From Phenylobacterium zucineum HLK1 (GTDB lineage Bacteria > Pseudomonadota > Alphaproteobacteria > Caulobacterales > Caulobacteraceae), in contig NC_011144.1 in NCBI RefSeq assembly GCF_000017265.1, positions 1,466,001 through 1,530,000 of the forward strand: 64,000 nucleotides of DNA, written 5' to 3'. Positions 35,856 through 45,186 of this stretch are shown here, one piece after another (the stretch's first letter is position 1; each line of letters begins with the position of its first letter). The notes below the pieces were generated by a model. That model did not search any database and was not told the origin of the DNA. It saw only the letters and a list, made by a program, of their open reading frames with translations. Made by a program: the position numbers and the translations under genes.

Positions 35856-35924
35856 GCCCACCCATAGCTTGCAAAGCGGGGGTCTGCACGGCTAACCCAC
35901 GCGCCTGAGTTCAAGGAGGGCCCC

Positions 35925-36212
35925 ATGGCCATCGACGCCGCGACCGTGCGCAAGGTCGCGAGGCTGGCGCGGATCGCCGAGCCTGAAGAGAAACTGGAGC
36001 CGCTGGCGAAGGAGCTGTCGGGGATCCTCAACTGGATCGAGCAGCTCAACGAGGTGGACACCGACGGCGTGGAGCCGATGACCACGTCGGTGGAGACGAC
36101 CCTGCCGATGCGGGACGACGTCGTCACCGAGGGCGGCGATCCCGCCAAGGTGCTGGCCAACGCGCCGAAGGCCGCCAAGAACTTCTTCGTCGTGCCGAAG
36201 GTGGTCGAGTAA
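35925..36212 (+). CDS. gatC: Aspartyl/glutamyl-tRNA amidotransferase subunit C
   Basis: A 95-residue subunit that stabilises GatA in the GatCAB complex converting Glu-tRNA(Gln) or Asp-tRNA(Asn). The family pattern [33 protein letters not shown] and MRDD is seen. A strong AGGAGGG site precedes the ATG. Its TAA overlaps the gatA ATG by one base, so the two are translationally coupled. Confidence 0.96.
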
Positions 36213-37684
36213 TGGCCGAGCTCACCTCCCTGACGCTGAAGGCCGCGCTGGACGGCCTGTCGTCGAAGTCGTTCTCCTCGGTGGAGCTGACCCAGGCCCA
36301 CCTCGAGGCCGTGGAGGCCGCGCGGGCGCTGAACGCCTATGTGGTCGAAACGCCCGACCGGGCGCTCGAGATGGCCAGGGCCGCCGACGCGCGCCGCGCC
36401 CGGGGCGAGGCCGGCCGCCTGGAAGGCGCGCCGCTGGGCATCAAGGACCTGTTCTGCACGGAAGGCGTGGAGTCCACCGCCGCCTCCAAGATCCTGAAGG
36501 GCTTCAAGCCGACCTACGAATCCACCGTGACCGCCAACCTCTGGCGCGACGGGGCGGTCATGCTGGGCAAGCTCAACATGGACGAGTTCGCCATGGGCTC
36601 GTCCAACGAGACCTCGGCCTGGGGCCCGGTGGTCAACCCGTGGCGGGCCGAGGGCGGCAACGCCCAGCTGACCCCGGGCGGCTCGTCCGGCGGCTCGGCC
36701 TCGGCGGTCGCCGCCGAGCTCTGCCTGGGCGCCACGGCCACCGACACCGGCGGCTCGATCCGCCAGCCCGCCGCCTTCACCGGCACGGTGGGCATCAAGC
36801 CGACCTACGGCCGCTGCTCGCGCTGGGGCATCGTCGCCTTCGCGTCCTCGCTGGACCAGGCCGGGCCGATGGCGCGCACCGTCGAGGACGCGGCCATCCT
36901 GCTGACCTCGATGTCGGGGCACGACCCCAAGGACTCCACCAGCCTGCCCGTCGAGACGCCGGACTTCGCCAGCTTCTGCGGCAAGTCGGTGAAGGGCCTG
37001 CGGGTCGGCATCCCGAAGGAATACCGCGTCGACGGCATGCCGCCCGAGATCGAGAAGCTGTGGGAGCAGGGGATCGCCTGGCTGAAGGAGGCCGGCTGCG
37101 AAATCGTCGAGGTCAGCCTGCCGCACACCAAGTACGCCCTGCCGGCCTACTACATCATCGCGCCCGCCGAGGCCTCGTCGAACCTCGCCCGCTACGACGG
37201 CATGCGCTTCGGCCTGCGCGTCGAGGGCGGCAACCTCACCGAGACGTACGAGAACACCCGCGCCGAGGGCTTCGGGGCCGAGGTGAAGCGGCGGATCCTG
37301 ATCGGCACCTACGTGCTCTCCGCCGGCTACTACGACGCCTACTACCTCAAGGCCCTGAAGGTCCGCCGGCGCATCGCCGACGACTTCGACCGGGCCTGGG
37401 AGAAGGTGGACGCGCTGCTGACGCCGACCGCGCCGTCGGCCGCCTTCGCCCTGGGCGAGAAGTCGGACGATCCGGTGGCCATGTACCTGAACGACATCTT
37501 CACGGTGACGGTGAACCTGGCGGGCCTGCCGGGCATGAGCGTTCCGGCCGGCGTCGACGCCAACGGCCTGCCGCTGGGCCTGCAGCTGATCGGCAAGGCG
37601 CTGGACGAGGGCACGCTGTTCTCGCTGGGCTCGGCCATCGAGAAGGCGGCGGACTTCAAGGCCAAGCCGAAGAAGTGGTGGTGA
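36212..37684 (+). CDS. gatA: Aspartyl/glutamyl-tRNA amidotransferase subunit A
   Basis: A 490-residue amidase-signature enzyme that releases ammonia from glutamine for transamidation. The Ser-cisSer-Lys triad is visible: Lys in LGIKDLFC (near residue 77), cis-Ser in GGSSGGSAS (near residue 152) and nucleophile Ser in [11 protein letters not shown] (near residue 176). It is the second gene of gatCA; gatB follows about 600 bp downstream on the same strand but with an intervening minus-strand gene. Confidence 0.97.
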
Positions 37685-37686
37685 TC

Positions 37687-37830
37687 CTTTCCCTCCCTTG
37701 AGTGGGGGAGGGTGGAGTCGCGCCCGGCGCGAGCCGGGTGGGGAGGTCATGATCCGGCGCTGCGCCCGATCCCTGGCTGCCCCACCCCGACCGCTTCGCG
37801 GTCCGCCCCTCCCCAGGCGGGGAGGGAAGG
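37687..37830. repeat. Intergenic palindromic repeat element (REP-like)
   Basis: The region between gatA and the next gene is a mosaic of G-rich and C-rich blocks forming an imperfect inverted repeat: CCCTCCCTTGAGTGGGGGAGGG at the left (quoted in part: CCCTCCC...GGGAGGG), GCCGGGTGGGGAGG in the middle and CCCCACCCCGACCGC ... GCGGTCC ... CCCCTCCCC at the right. From memory, such elements recur in Caulobacterales genomes. It has no coding capacity and may act as a 3' stabiliser or terminator for gatA. Confidence 0.65.
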
Positions 37831-37835
37831 CGGCC

Positions 37836-38156
37836 TTACTTGATCTTGTCGAACTCGGACTGGATCTCCTTGAGCTTGGCCTCGTCCAGCGCGCCCTGGC
37901 TCATCGGGGCGACCTGGGCGAGCGTCATGCCGGCGATCTGGTCGTAGTAGTTGGCGATCTCGGGCACCGCCTTCTCGAGCGCGGCCTTGGCCTGCTCGTT
38001 CTTGATGATGTCGCCGATCGGCGTGGATTCCACCGACAGCGCGCCGGCGGCCGAGGCCGAGGCCTCGTGGTTCGCATGGGCGTGGTTGTGGTCCTGGGCC
38101 AGGGCCGGCCCGGCGATCAGGGCCGCGGCGACGGCGGCGAGAGCGATGGTCTTCAT
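37836..38156 (-). CDS. Small secreted protein of unknown function with His-rich N-terminus
   Basis: A 106-residue product with a clear signal peptide (cleavage near ALAQ, residue 21). The mature N-terminus DHNHAHANHEAS has four His residues in ten positions and could bind a divalent metal. The rest is helical with SVESTPIGDIIKNEQAKAAL and a C-terminal MSQGALDEAKLKEIQSEFDKI. No family is recognised. It is divergent from gatB and lies in the gap between gatA and gatB. Confidence 0.75.
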   Translation of the reverse strand: MKTIALAAVAAALIAGPALAQDHNHAHANHEASASAAGALSVESTPIGDIIKNEQAKAALEKAVPEIANYYDQIAGMTLAQVAPMSQGALDEAKLKEIQSEFDKIK

Positions 38157-38289
38157 GGGTCTTCCTTCCCCCAGGGATGTAATTGACGCCGTAAGGCGGA
38201 GCGCAGCTTGAGGCCATTTCATGACCTTTGCGCAAGAGGGCGCGTGAGCGCGCTTCACCTTCCGGCCCGGCGGCGCTAGGGAAGCGGCC

Positions 38290-39789
38290 ATGAGCGAAAC
38301 TGCGAACGCCAAGCTGATCCAGGGCCGGACGGGCCCGTGGGAAGTGGTCCTGGGCCTCGAGGTCCACGCCCAGGTGGCCTCCAACGCCAAGCTGTTCTCC
38401 GGCGCGGCCGTCGGATTCGGCGCGGGCCCCAACGAGCAGGTCAGCCTGGTGGACGCGGCCATGCCCGGCATGCTGCCGGTCATCAACCGCCACTGCGTCG
38501 AGCAGGCGGTGCGGACAGGGCTGGGCCTGAAGGCCCAGATCAACCTCAAGAGCCGCTTCGACCGGAAGAACTACTTCTATCCGGACCTGCCGCAGGGCTA
38601 TCAGATCAGCCAGTACCAGCACCCGATCGTGGGTGAGGGCGAGGTCATCGTCGAACGCGACGACGGCTCCACCTTCACGGTCCGGATCGAGCGGCTGCAC
38701 CTGGAGCAGGACGCCGGCAAGAGCCTGCACGACCAGGATCCGAACTTCACCTACGTCGACCTGAACCGGGCCGGCACGGCCCTGATGGAGATCGTCTCCC
38801 GGCCCGACATGCGCTCGTCCGACGAGGCGGCGGCCTATGTGAAGAAGCTGCGGACCATCCTGATCTACCTCGGCTCCTGCGACGGCGACATGGAGAAGGG
38901 CAACCTGCGGGCGGACGTGAACGTCTCGGTCTGCCGCCCCGGCGCCTACGAGAAGTACCGCCAGACCGGCGACTTCAGCCATCTGGGCACGCGCTGCGAG
39001 ATCAAGAACGTCAACTCGTTCCGCTTCATGCAGCAGGCGATCGAGTACGAGGCCCGCCGCCAGATCGAGATTCTGGAGGACGGCGGTTCCATCGACCAGG
39101 AGACCCGCCTGTTCGATCCGAACAAGGGCGAGACGCGGTCCATGCGCTCGAAGGAAGAGGCGCACGACTACCGCTACTTCCCCGACCCCGACCTGCTGCC
39201 GCTGGAGCTCGACCCGGCCTGGGTGAAGAAGATCGAGGCGGACCTGCCGGAACTGCCCGACGCCAAGAAGGCGCGCTTCCAGTCGCAGTACGGCCTGTCG
39301 GCCTACGACGCCGGCGTGCTGATCGCCGACCAGGCCAAGGCCGACTTCTACGAGGCCGCGGCCAACGGCCGCGACGCCAAGCTCGTGGCCAACTGGGTCA
39401 CCAACGACCTGGCCGCCAAGCTGTCGGCGGACGGACTGGAGATCGGCGACTCGCCGATCGGCCCGGCGGCGATCGCCGAGCTGGTCCAGCTGATCGAGGA
39501 CGGGACCATCTCGTCCAAGATCGCCAAGGACGTGTTCGAGCGGATGTGGGCGGGCGAGGGCTCGGCGTCCGAGATCGTCGAGAAGCAGGGCCTGAAGCAG
39601 GTTTCCGACACCGGCGCGCTGGAGAAGATCATCGACGACCTCATCGCCGCCAATCCCGGCCAGGCCGCCGCGGTCAAGGAGAAGCCGCAGGCCATCGGCT
39701 GGTTCGTGGGCCAGGTGATGAAGGCGACGGGCGGCAAGGCCAACCCCGGCGCCGTCAACCAGCTGCTGAAGGCGAAACTGGGCGTCTAG
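38290..39789 (+). CDS. gatB: Aspartyl/glutamyl-tRNA amidotransferase subunit B
   Basis: A 499-residue kinase-like subunit that activates the tRNA-bound Glu/Asp with ATP before amidation. The family signature [11 protein letters not shown] is near residue 18, [20 protein letters not shown] near residue 88 and the [13 protein letters not shown] block near residue 198; the C-terminal tail domain (VRDDV-like part [21 protein letters not shown], in parts) ends at residue 499. Its stop shares CTAG with the convergent RcnB-like gene. Confidence 0.97.
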   Translation: MSETANAKLIQGRTGPWEVVLGLEVHAQVASNAKLFSGAAVGFGAGPNEQVSLVDAAMPGMLPVINRHCVEQAVRTGLGLKAQINLKSRFDRKNYFYPDLPQGYQISQYQHPIVGEGEVIVERDDGSTFTVRIERLHLEQDAGKSLHDQDPNFTYVDLNRAGTALMEIVSRPDMRSSDEAAAYVKKLRTILIYLGSCDGDMEKGNLRADVNVSVCRPGAYEKYRQTGDFSHLGTRCEIKNVNSFRFMQQAIEYEARRQIEILEDGGSIDQETRLFDPNKGETRSMRSKEEAHDYRYFPDPDLLPLELDPAWVKKIEADLPELPDAKKARFQSQYGLSAYDAGVLIADQAKADFYEAAANGRDAKLVANWVTNDLAAKLSADGLEIGDSPIGPAAIAELVQLIEDGTISSKIAKDVFERMWAGEGSASEIVEKQGLKQVSDTGALEKIIDDLIAANPGQAAAVKEKPQAIGWFVGQVMKATGGKANPGAVNQLLKAKLGV

Positions 39790-40196
39790 TCCGGGACGAT
39801 GTCGAAGACCCGGCCGTTCGGGTCGACCAGCACGAAGCCGTCCCCCATCCGCCGCCAGGCGTAGCCGCGCGGCGGCTGGCGCAGGCGGTATCGCGGGTAG
39901 TCGTCCACTGGCGCGCCCCGCTGCTCCGGCGGCAGGTAGCCGCCCGGCCGCACGCGCTGGGGCGGACCGTAGTCCCGCGGCGCGTCGTCGAAACGGCGAT
40001 AGCCGCGGCCCTCGCCAGGGCCGCCGCGGTCCCAGCGCCGGTCGTCGCCGCGGCGGCCGCGGCCTTCGCCCCGGCCCCCTTCGCGGCCGCGTCCACGCCC
40101 GCGGCCGCGATCCTGGGCCTCGGCGGGATCCGCCGACAGGGACGGGCCGGCCAGCAGGACCACGGCCGCGAATGTCAGGAACTGGCGCCGTTTCAC
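39786..40196 (-). CDS. RcnB-like periplasmic protein
   Basis: A 136-residue exported protein. A signal peptide (residues 1-27, [20 protein letters not shown]...EA) leads into a low-complexity Arg/Gly stretch with many RG and RGR repeats (about 28-62). A C-terminal RcnB-type domain follows ([20 protein letters not shown] ... [15 protein letters not shown]). RcnB in E. coli modulates nickel/cobalt efflux, but most homologs have no known role. The start is a GTG at 40196, chosen because GGAGG sits 8 bp before it and it gives the signal peptide. No ATG fits. Confidence 0.8.
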   Translation of the reverse strand: MKRRQFLTFAAVVLLAGPSLSADPAEAQDRGRGRGRGREGGRGEGRGRRGDDRRWDRGGPGEGRGYRRFDDAPRDYGPPQRVRPGGYLPPEQRGAPVDDYPRYRLRQPPRGYAWRRMGDGFVLVDPNGRVFDIVPD

Positions 40197-40391
40197 GCCG
40201 AACGCCTCCAGGCTGCGTCGTTGAGCGTCTACACTGTAATGCGGGTCGTGAACTGCGCCTGAACGTCGCCGTGGGCCCAGCGCTCCGCTGCGCAAATGCA
40301 CGGCCAGGGCGTACGGTTCAACCGCCGGACGGCAGTCGAGCCGCCGAATTCTGACGACACAACTTGCCATGAAGCCACGACAACAGGCGAT

Positions 40392-40406
40392 TTAACCATG
40401 TGTTCA
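40392..40406 (+). promoter_or_regulatory. Candidate CtrA-binding site
   Basis: TTAACCATGTGTTCA matches the CtrA consensus TTAA-N7-TTAA with one mismatch and contains the TTAACCAT half-site common in Caulobacter promoters. It is about 87 bp before the Sel1-like gene. The surrounding 296 bp (40197-40492) holds no other gene I can see. Confidence 0.4.
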
Positions 40407-40492
40407 GCTTGAGCTTGGTTTCCTGTGCTTCTTAAGGCCGGTGCAGGCTCCGAAAACCGGATCCGCCGGCCCCGAACAGGGACTCGAAGATC

Positions 40493-40765
40493 ATGCTGGC
40501 GAGCATGGAGATGAAGAGCGAAGGCTTGCCGCTCCCGAAGCCGGATGCGTCGGGCGACGAGCTGTTCCGTCTGGGGCTGCTCTATTCGACGGGGCAGGGC
40601 GGCGCGCCGCTCGACTACGTCTCGGCCCATATGCTGTTCAACCTGGCCGCCATGCGCGGCTCGGTCGAGGCCAAGATCTACCGCAAGGAGCTGGCCGAGG
40701 AGATGGCGTCCGACGAGGTCGCCGAGGCCCAGCGCCAGGCGCGCGAGTGGCTGGCCCAGGGCTGA
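40493..40765 (+). CDS. Small Sel1-repeat-like protein
   Basis: A 90-residue cytoplasmic protein with one or one and a half Sel1/TPR-like helical hairpins: ELFRLGLLYSTGQGGAPLDY, then VSAHMLFNLAAMRGSVEAK. The LGxxYxxGxG and AxxxxNLAAxxG positions match the Sel1 consensus. Such short proteins are protein-protein adaptors. The ATG codons at 40505 and 40511 are alternative starts. A candidate CtrA site lies upstream. Confidence 0.7.
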   Translation: MLASMEMKSEGLPLPKPDASGDELFRLGLLYSTGQGGAPLDYVSAHMLFNLAAMRGSVEAKIYRKELAEEMASDEVAEAQRQAREWLAQG

Positions 40766-40897
40766 ACCGGGATTGATCTGGGGGCAGGGCCCGGACTGAA
40801 CGGCCCCGACCTCATTTTGCCCCGCCGGACCGGCTAGGCAGAGCGATCCCTGTCCGCTAATAACCGCCCTCCGCGGGCGTGCGCCGCCCGGCGAGCT

Positions 40898-40987
40898 GGT
40901 GACGTGGCCGAGTGGCTGAAGGCAACGGTTTGCTAAATCGTCATACGTGAAAGCGTATCGAGGGTTCGAATCCCTCCGTCACCGCCA
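40898..40987 (+). tRNA. tRNA-Ser (GCU anticodon)
   Basis: A 90-base class II tRNA with GGTGACG / CGTCACC acceptor stem, discriminator G and encoded CCA. The anticodon loop TTTGCTAAA reads GCT, so it decodes AGC/AGU. The long variable arm (ATACGTGAAAGCGTAT) is the serine hallmark; GGTTCGAATCC is the T arm. Confidence 0.95.
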
Positions 40988-41035
40988 TCCTGCTTCGCCC
41001 GACGGGTTTGGCAGGACTGACCCCTTCCCACCCAT

Positions 41036-41434
41036 CTACGCCTCGCGGTTTTCGCGCCATTGCGGGACCTTGAGCGGCGGCTGCCAGGGCTCGCGGCGGA
41101 CGATCCAGCTCTCGTAGTCCGGGGCGAAGAGGCCGGGCTCGTCGAAGCCGCCGACGGACAGTTCGTGCTCGGTCCCGTCGCCGCCGTAGATCCGCGAGCC
41201 GCAGGCGGGACAGAACCAGCGCCGGTAGCCCGGCGAGCTCTCCCAGGCGCGGATCTCGCCGGTGATCTCCACCTGCTCGGCGCGGAAGATCACGAACGGG
41301 TTGAAGGCCGAGGCGTGGGCCTTGCGGCAGGTCATGCAGTGGCAAAGGCCGACCCGCAGCGGCTCGCCGCGGGCGACGAAGCGGACGGCGCCGCAGGCGC
41401 AGCCGCCGGTCCGCTCGATCTGGAGGTCGCTCAT
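41036..41434 (-). CDS. GFA family protein (glutathione-dependent formaldehyde-activating / CENP-V fold)
   Basis: A 132-residue zinc-binding beta-fold protein. The metal ligands are in GGCACGAVRF (near residue 11), LCHCMTCRKAHASAFNPF (near residue 31) and WFCPACGSRIY (near residue 74), the full GFA pattern. Biochemical function of most members is not established. The ATG at 41434 is chosen over upstream codons for family fit. The gene at 41449 ends 14 bp upstream on the same strand. Confidence 0.9.
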   Translation of the reverse strand: MSDLQIERTGGCACGAVRFVARGEPLRVGLCHCMTCRKAHASAFNPFVIFRAEQVEITGEIRAWESSPGYRRWFCPACGSRIYGGDGTEHELSVGGFDEPGLFAPDYESWIVRREPWQPPLKVPQWRENREA

Positions 41435-41448
41435 GGCCCCTGAACGCG

Positions 41449-41745
41449 TCAGGCGGCTTCCAGGACCCGGATGATCTCGCTCTCGCGCTCGTTCCACAGG
41501 ATCGAGACCCGGGCGGCGCGGGCGGCGAGGTCGCCCAGGGCGGCCTTCACCTCGCTCTGGCGCAGGCGCTGGGCCGACAGGCGCAGCAGCGTGCGGCCGG
41601 CGCCCTGGTCCTGTTCCTCGTCGTGGAAGCGCAGCACGGCGTCCACCACGGCGGCGGGGAGGGGCTGGGGCGCCAGCGGCTTGCGCGGGGCCGACGGACG
41701 GCGGGGGGCGGCCGGGCGGCGACGGGGGGCGAAGCGGGAAGCCAT
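41449..41745 (-). CDS. Small basic protein of unknown function
   Basis: A 98-residue product not recognised. Residues 1-33 are a very basic, Pro/Ala/Arg-rich tail (RRRPAAPRRPSAPRKP); the remainder is predicted helical and amphipathic (VVDAVLRFHDEEQDQGAG, LSAQRLRQSEVKAALGDL). The basic tail suggests nucleic-acid or ribosome binding, but this is speculation. It is divergent from the WYL regulator (75 bp) and precedes the GFA gene by 14 bp. Confidence 0.55.
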   Translation of the reverse strand: MASRFAPRRRPAAPRRPSAPRKPLAPQPLPAAVVDAVLRFHDEEQDQGAGRTLLRLSAQRLRQSEVKAALGDLAARAARVSILWNERESEIIRVLEAA

Positions 41746-41820
41746 CACTCGAACTCCTGTTGCGGGTTGGCGATGGTTCGGTTCTGATCCCCTGGTGCGA
41801 CAGAATCGGACGTAAGCGAG

Positions 41821-42804
41821 ATGCGGCACGAAAAGGCCGGCCGGCTGCTGGAGATGGCGCGCCTGCTGGCGAGCACCGCCGAGGGGCTGACGCTGGACGA
41901 GATGGCCGAGCGCCTCGGGGTCGGCCGCCGCACGGTAGAGCGCATGCGCGATGCGGTCCGCGAGGTCTTCCCGCAGCTGGAGGAGGTGGATGATCCGCCG
42001 ACGCGGCGGTTCCGCATCCCTTCGGGGCTCGACGGGCTCTTCCAGGCGCCCACGGCCGAGGAACTGGCGGCGCTGACCGCGGCCGGGGACACCTTCGAGA
42101 AGCAGGGCGCCCAGGCCCGCGCCGCGGCGCTGCGCTCGCTCGAGCGCAAGGTGCTGTCGGCCACCCGCGCCGCCGCCCGCCGCAAGCTGGCGCCCGACCT
42201 GGAGGCCCTGCTGCAGGCCGAGACCATCGCCGTGACGGCGGGCCCCAGGCCGTTCGAGGACGAGGCGGTCCTACAGGCGGTGCGCGATGCGCTGAAGGCC
42301 CTGAGCACCCTGCGCTTCCGCTACGAGGGCGGCTCCAATCCCGGCCGCACGCGCGAGGTGACGCCCTACGGCATCCTCTTCGGGCGCTCGAACTACCTGG
42401 TGGCGGCCGAGAGCGCCGAGGTCGGGCCCCGCAACTGGCGCCTGGACCGGATCTTCGACGTCGAGGTCACGGGCCGTCCGGGCGAGCGGCCGGCGGGCTT
42501 CTCCCTCCAGGCCTACGCCGACGAGAGCTTCGGCATCTACCAGGACGACACCTATGACGTGGTGCTGAAGATCGCCCCCGAAGGGGCCGAGGACGCGCTG
42601 CGCTGGCGCTTCCACGCCAATCAGTCGGTGGAGCAGGCCGCCGACGGCTCGGTGACCGTCCGCTTCCGGGCGAGCGGCATGCGCGAACTCGCCTGGCACC
42701 TGTTCACCTGGGGCGACAAGGTCGAGATCGTCGAGCCGGCGGCGCTGAAGGCCATGATGCGCCAGGAGCTGGAGGCGGCGATCCGGGCTCACGTCCGGAA
42801 CTGA
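41821..42804 (+). CDS. WYL-domain transcriptional regulator
   Basis: A 327-residue regulator. An N-terminal winged helix-turn-helix (about 8-50, LTLDEMAERLGVGRRTVERM) is followed by a WYL domain (about 150-230) in which the usual W-Y-L triad is YGILFGRSNYLVA, and a C-terminal WCX-type extension ending AAIRAHVRN. WYL domains sense nucleotides, nucleic acids or other ligands; many control DNA-damage or phage-defence genes. No defence genes are adjacent. Its target may be its own promoter and the divergent small basic gene. Confidence 0.88.
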   Translation: MRHEKAGRLLEMARLLASTAEGLTLDEMAERLGVGRRTVERMRDAVREVFPQLEEVDDPPTRRFRIPSGLDGLFQAPTAEELAALTAAGDTFEKQGAQARAAALRSLERKVLSATRAAARRKLAPDLEALLQAETIAVTAGPRPFEDEAVLQAVRDALKALSTLRFRYEGGSNPGRTREVTPYGILFGRSNYLVAAESAEVGPRNWRLDRIFDVEVTGRPGERPAGFSLQAYADESFGIYQDDTYDVVLKIAPEGAEDALRWRFHANQSVEQAADGSVTVRFRASGMRELAWHLFTWGDKVEIVEPAALKAMMRQELEAAIRAHVRN

Positions 42805-42848
42805 CGCAGGCGCTTCCCAAGGTCCTCCCAACGCAAGGGAGACCCGAC

Positions 42849-42998
42849 ATGACCGCGACGCTCGACTACGCCCGGATGTTCGAGACCGAGTTCCGCCCCC
42901 GCCGGCGGCTGCGGCGCACGCTGGCGCTGGCCGTCCTGGGCGGCCTGTTCCTCGTGCGGCCGAGGCTGGCCCTTTCGATCTGGCGCGAGCGCGGGTGA
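42849..42998 (+). CDS. Small membrane protein (49 residues)
   Basis: An ORF below usual length cut-offs: MTATLDYARMFETEFRPRRR followed by a single hydrophobic segment (LALAVLGGLFLVRP) and a basic end WRERG. GGGAG lies 6-7 bp before the ATG. The Arg-rich stretch before the helix predicts an N-in orientation. No family is recognised. It follows the WYL gene by 44 bp and may be its cotranscript. Confidence 0.5.
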   Translation: MTATLDYARMFETEFRPRRRLRRTLALAVLGGLFLVRPRLALSIWRERG

Positions 42999-43099
42999 CG
43001 CCGGAGCCGGTGACGAGCGGCGTTCGGCGAGAAACGCCTTGAGCTTGGCCGATCCCTCCGAACTATCTGGGGGCGCGTTCAAGTTCGGGGTGTTTCCAC

Positions 43100-45184
43100 A
43101 TGACGTTGCGCCTGCTGGCCACGCTTTTCGCCGGAGTGTTCCTGATGGGGGCCGCCCCCGATGACGACCCCTACGCCTGGATGGAGGAGATCGAGGGCTC
43201 GCGCCCGCTGGAGTGGGCCAGGGCCGAGAACGCCAGTTCGCTGCCCAGGCTGCAGAACGATCCCCGCTACGCCGCCCTCTACGCCGACGCCCTGAAGATC
43301 GCGACGGCCAAGGACCGCATCCCCGCCGTGCGCTTCGCCGGCGATGGAAGCCTGCGCGACTTCTGGCAGGACGCCGACCACGTGCGGGGGATCTGGCGCA
43401 CGACGAGCCTCGACAGCTACCGGTCGGGCAAGCCCCAGTGGCGGACCATCCTCGACCTCGACGCCCTGGCCAAGAGCGAGGGCGCCAACTGGGTCTGGCA
43501 CGGCGCCGCCTGCCTGGCGCCCGAGGACCGCCTCTGCCTCGTGGAGCTGTCGAACGGCGGCAAGGACGCCGCGGTGGTGCGCGAGTTCGACGCCGTCGCC
43601 GGCGCGTTCGTGGAGGGCGGCTTCGTCATCCCCGAGGCCAAGGCCAACTACGCCTGGCTCGATCGCGACACGCTCGTGGTCGCCACCGAGTGGACGGAGG
43701 GCGACCTCACCGCCTCGGGCTACCCCTACATCGTCAAGACCCTGAAGCGGGGCCAGCCGCTGGACCAGGCGCAGGAGGTCTTCCGCGGACAGAAAGCCGA
43801 CGTATCGGTCCAGCCGATGGTGCTGCGTGAGCCCGACGGCCAGGTGGCCGCGGTGATCGCCGGGCGCGGCCTCGACTTCTTCAACAGCGAATATCACCTG
43901 CTGACGCCGAACGGCCCGGCCAAGCTCGACCTGCCCACCAAGGCCACGATCCAGGGCTATGTCGCCGGCCGGCTGGTCGTCAGCCTGGAGCAGGACTGGG
44001 CCGAGAAGGGCTTCAAGGAAGGCGACCTGATCGACTTCGACCTCGCCGCAGTGAAGGCCGATCCCGCCCGTCTGGCCGGGACCCTCGTGCTGCGGCCGAC
44101 GCAGAGCCAGGCGATCGAACAGGTGGCGACGACGCGTAACCGGCTGGTCGTCGCGCTCTACGACAACGTGAAGGGCCAGGTGCTGAGTTACGCCCGTCAG
44201 GGCGAGGCCTGGACCTCGAGCCGGCTCGACCTGCCCAAGGATTCCAGCATCGGGATCAGTTCCGCGTCCGACCGGGACGACCGGCTGATCCTCAACGTCA
44301 CCGGCTTCCTGACCCCCTCCAGCCAGTGGCTGGCCGACGCCGCCTCGGGCGCGCCCGAGCGCCTGGCGGTGATGCCCGAGCGTTTCGACGCCTCGGACAT
44401 GAAGGTCGAGCAGCTCTGGGCGACCTCGAAGGACGGAACCCGGGTCCCGTACTTCGTCGTCTCGAAGAAGGACCTGAAGCTGGACGGCTCGAACCCGACG
44501 CTGCTCTACGCCTATGGCGGCTTCCTGGTCAGCCAGACGCCGGCCTACGCCCAGACGGCGGGCAAGCTGTGGCTGGAGAAGGGCGGCGTCTACGTCGTCG
44601 CCAACATCCGCGGGGGAGGCGAGTTCGGCCCGCGCTGGCACAACGCGGGCCTCAAGCTGAACCGGATGCGGGTCTACGAGGACTTCTTCGCCGTCTCCGA
44701 GGACCTGATCGCCCGCAAGATCACCAGTCCCCGGCGCCTGGGTATCATGGGCGGCTCCAACGGCGGCCTCCTGATGGGCGTGGCGCTGACGAAGCGGCCC
44801 GAGCTCTACAACGCCGTGGTCATCCAGGTGCCGCTGTTCGACATGATCGGCTACACCCACATCGGGGCCGGGGCTTCCTGGGTCGGCGAGTACGGCGACC
44901 CGGCGATCCCCGCGGAGCGGGCGATGCTGATGAGCTATTCGCCCTACCAGAACCTGAAGCCCGGCCAGAAGTACCCGCGCGTGTTCCTGGAGACCTCCAC
45001 CAAGGACGACCGGGTGCATCCGGCCCACGCCCGCAAGGCCGCCGCGCGGCTGAAGGAATACGGCTACGACTACCTCTATTACGAGAACATCGACGGCGGG
45101 CACGCCGCGGCGGCCAACCTGAACGAGCGGGCCATGCGCCAGGCGCTCGAATACACCTACCTCCACCAGCAGCTGATGGACTGA
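43100..45184 (+). CDS. Prolyl oligopeptidase family serine peptidase (S9A)
   Basis: A 694-residue exported peptidase. A short signal peptide (residues 1-18) precedes DDPYAWMEE, the usual beginning of the family. A seven-bladed propeller (about 80-410) gates a C-terminal alpha/beta hydrolase with nucleophile Ser in GGSNGG (about residue 553), Asp in STKDDRVHP (about 635) and His in DGGHAA (about 668). Cleavage after Pro in short peptides is expected, in the periplasm. The Nudix gene follows after 2 bp. Confidence 0.93.
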   Translation: MTLRLLATLFAGVFLMGAAPDDDPYAWMEEIEGSRPLEWARAENASSLPRLQNDPRYAALYADALKIATAKDRIPAVRFAGDGSLRDFWQDADHVRGIWRTTSLDSYRSGKPQWRTILDLDALAKSEGANWVWHGAACLAPEDRLCLVELSNGGKDAAVVREFDAVAGAFVEGGFVIPEAKANYAWLDRDTLVVATEWTEGDLTASGYPYIVKTLKRGQPLDQAQEVFRGQKADVSVQPMVLREPDGQVAAVIAGRGLDFFNSEYHLLTPNGPAKLDLPTKATIQGYVAGRLVVSLEQDWAEKGFKEGDLIDFDLAAVKADPARLAGTLVLRPTQSQAIEQVATTRNRLVVALYDNVKGQVLSYARQGEAWTSSRLDLPKDSSIGISSASDRDDRLILNVTGFLTPSSQWLADAASGAPERLAVMPERFDASDMKVEQLWATSKDGTRVPYFVVSKKDLKLDGSNPTLLYAYGGFLVSQTPAYAQTAGKLWLEKGGVYVVANIRGGGEFGPRWHNAGLKLNRMRVYEDFFAVSEDLIARKITSPRRLGIMGGSNGGLLMGVALTKRPELYNAVVIQVPLFDMIGYTHIGAGASWVGEYGDPAIPAERAMLMSYSPYQNLKPGQKYPRVFLETSTKDDRVHPAHARKAAARLKEYGYDYLYYENIDGGHAAAANLNERAMRQALEYTYLHQQLMD

Positions 45185-45186
45185 GG

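Noticed and set aside
41036..41745. The 98-residue basic protein and the GFA gene as a toxin-antitoxin pair
   Set aside because: GFA proteins are not toxins, the sizes do not fit, and the genes are separated by 14 bp without coupling.
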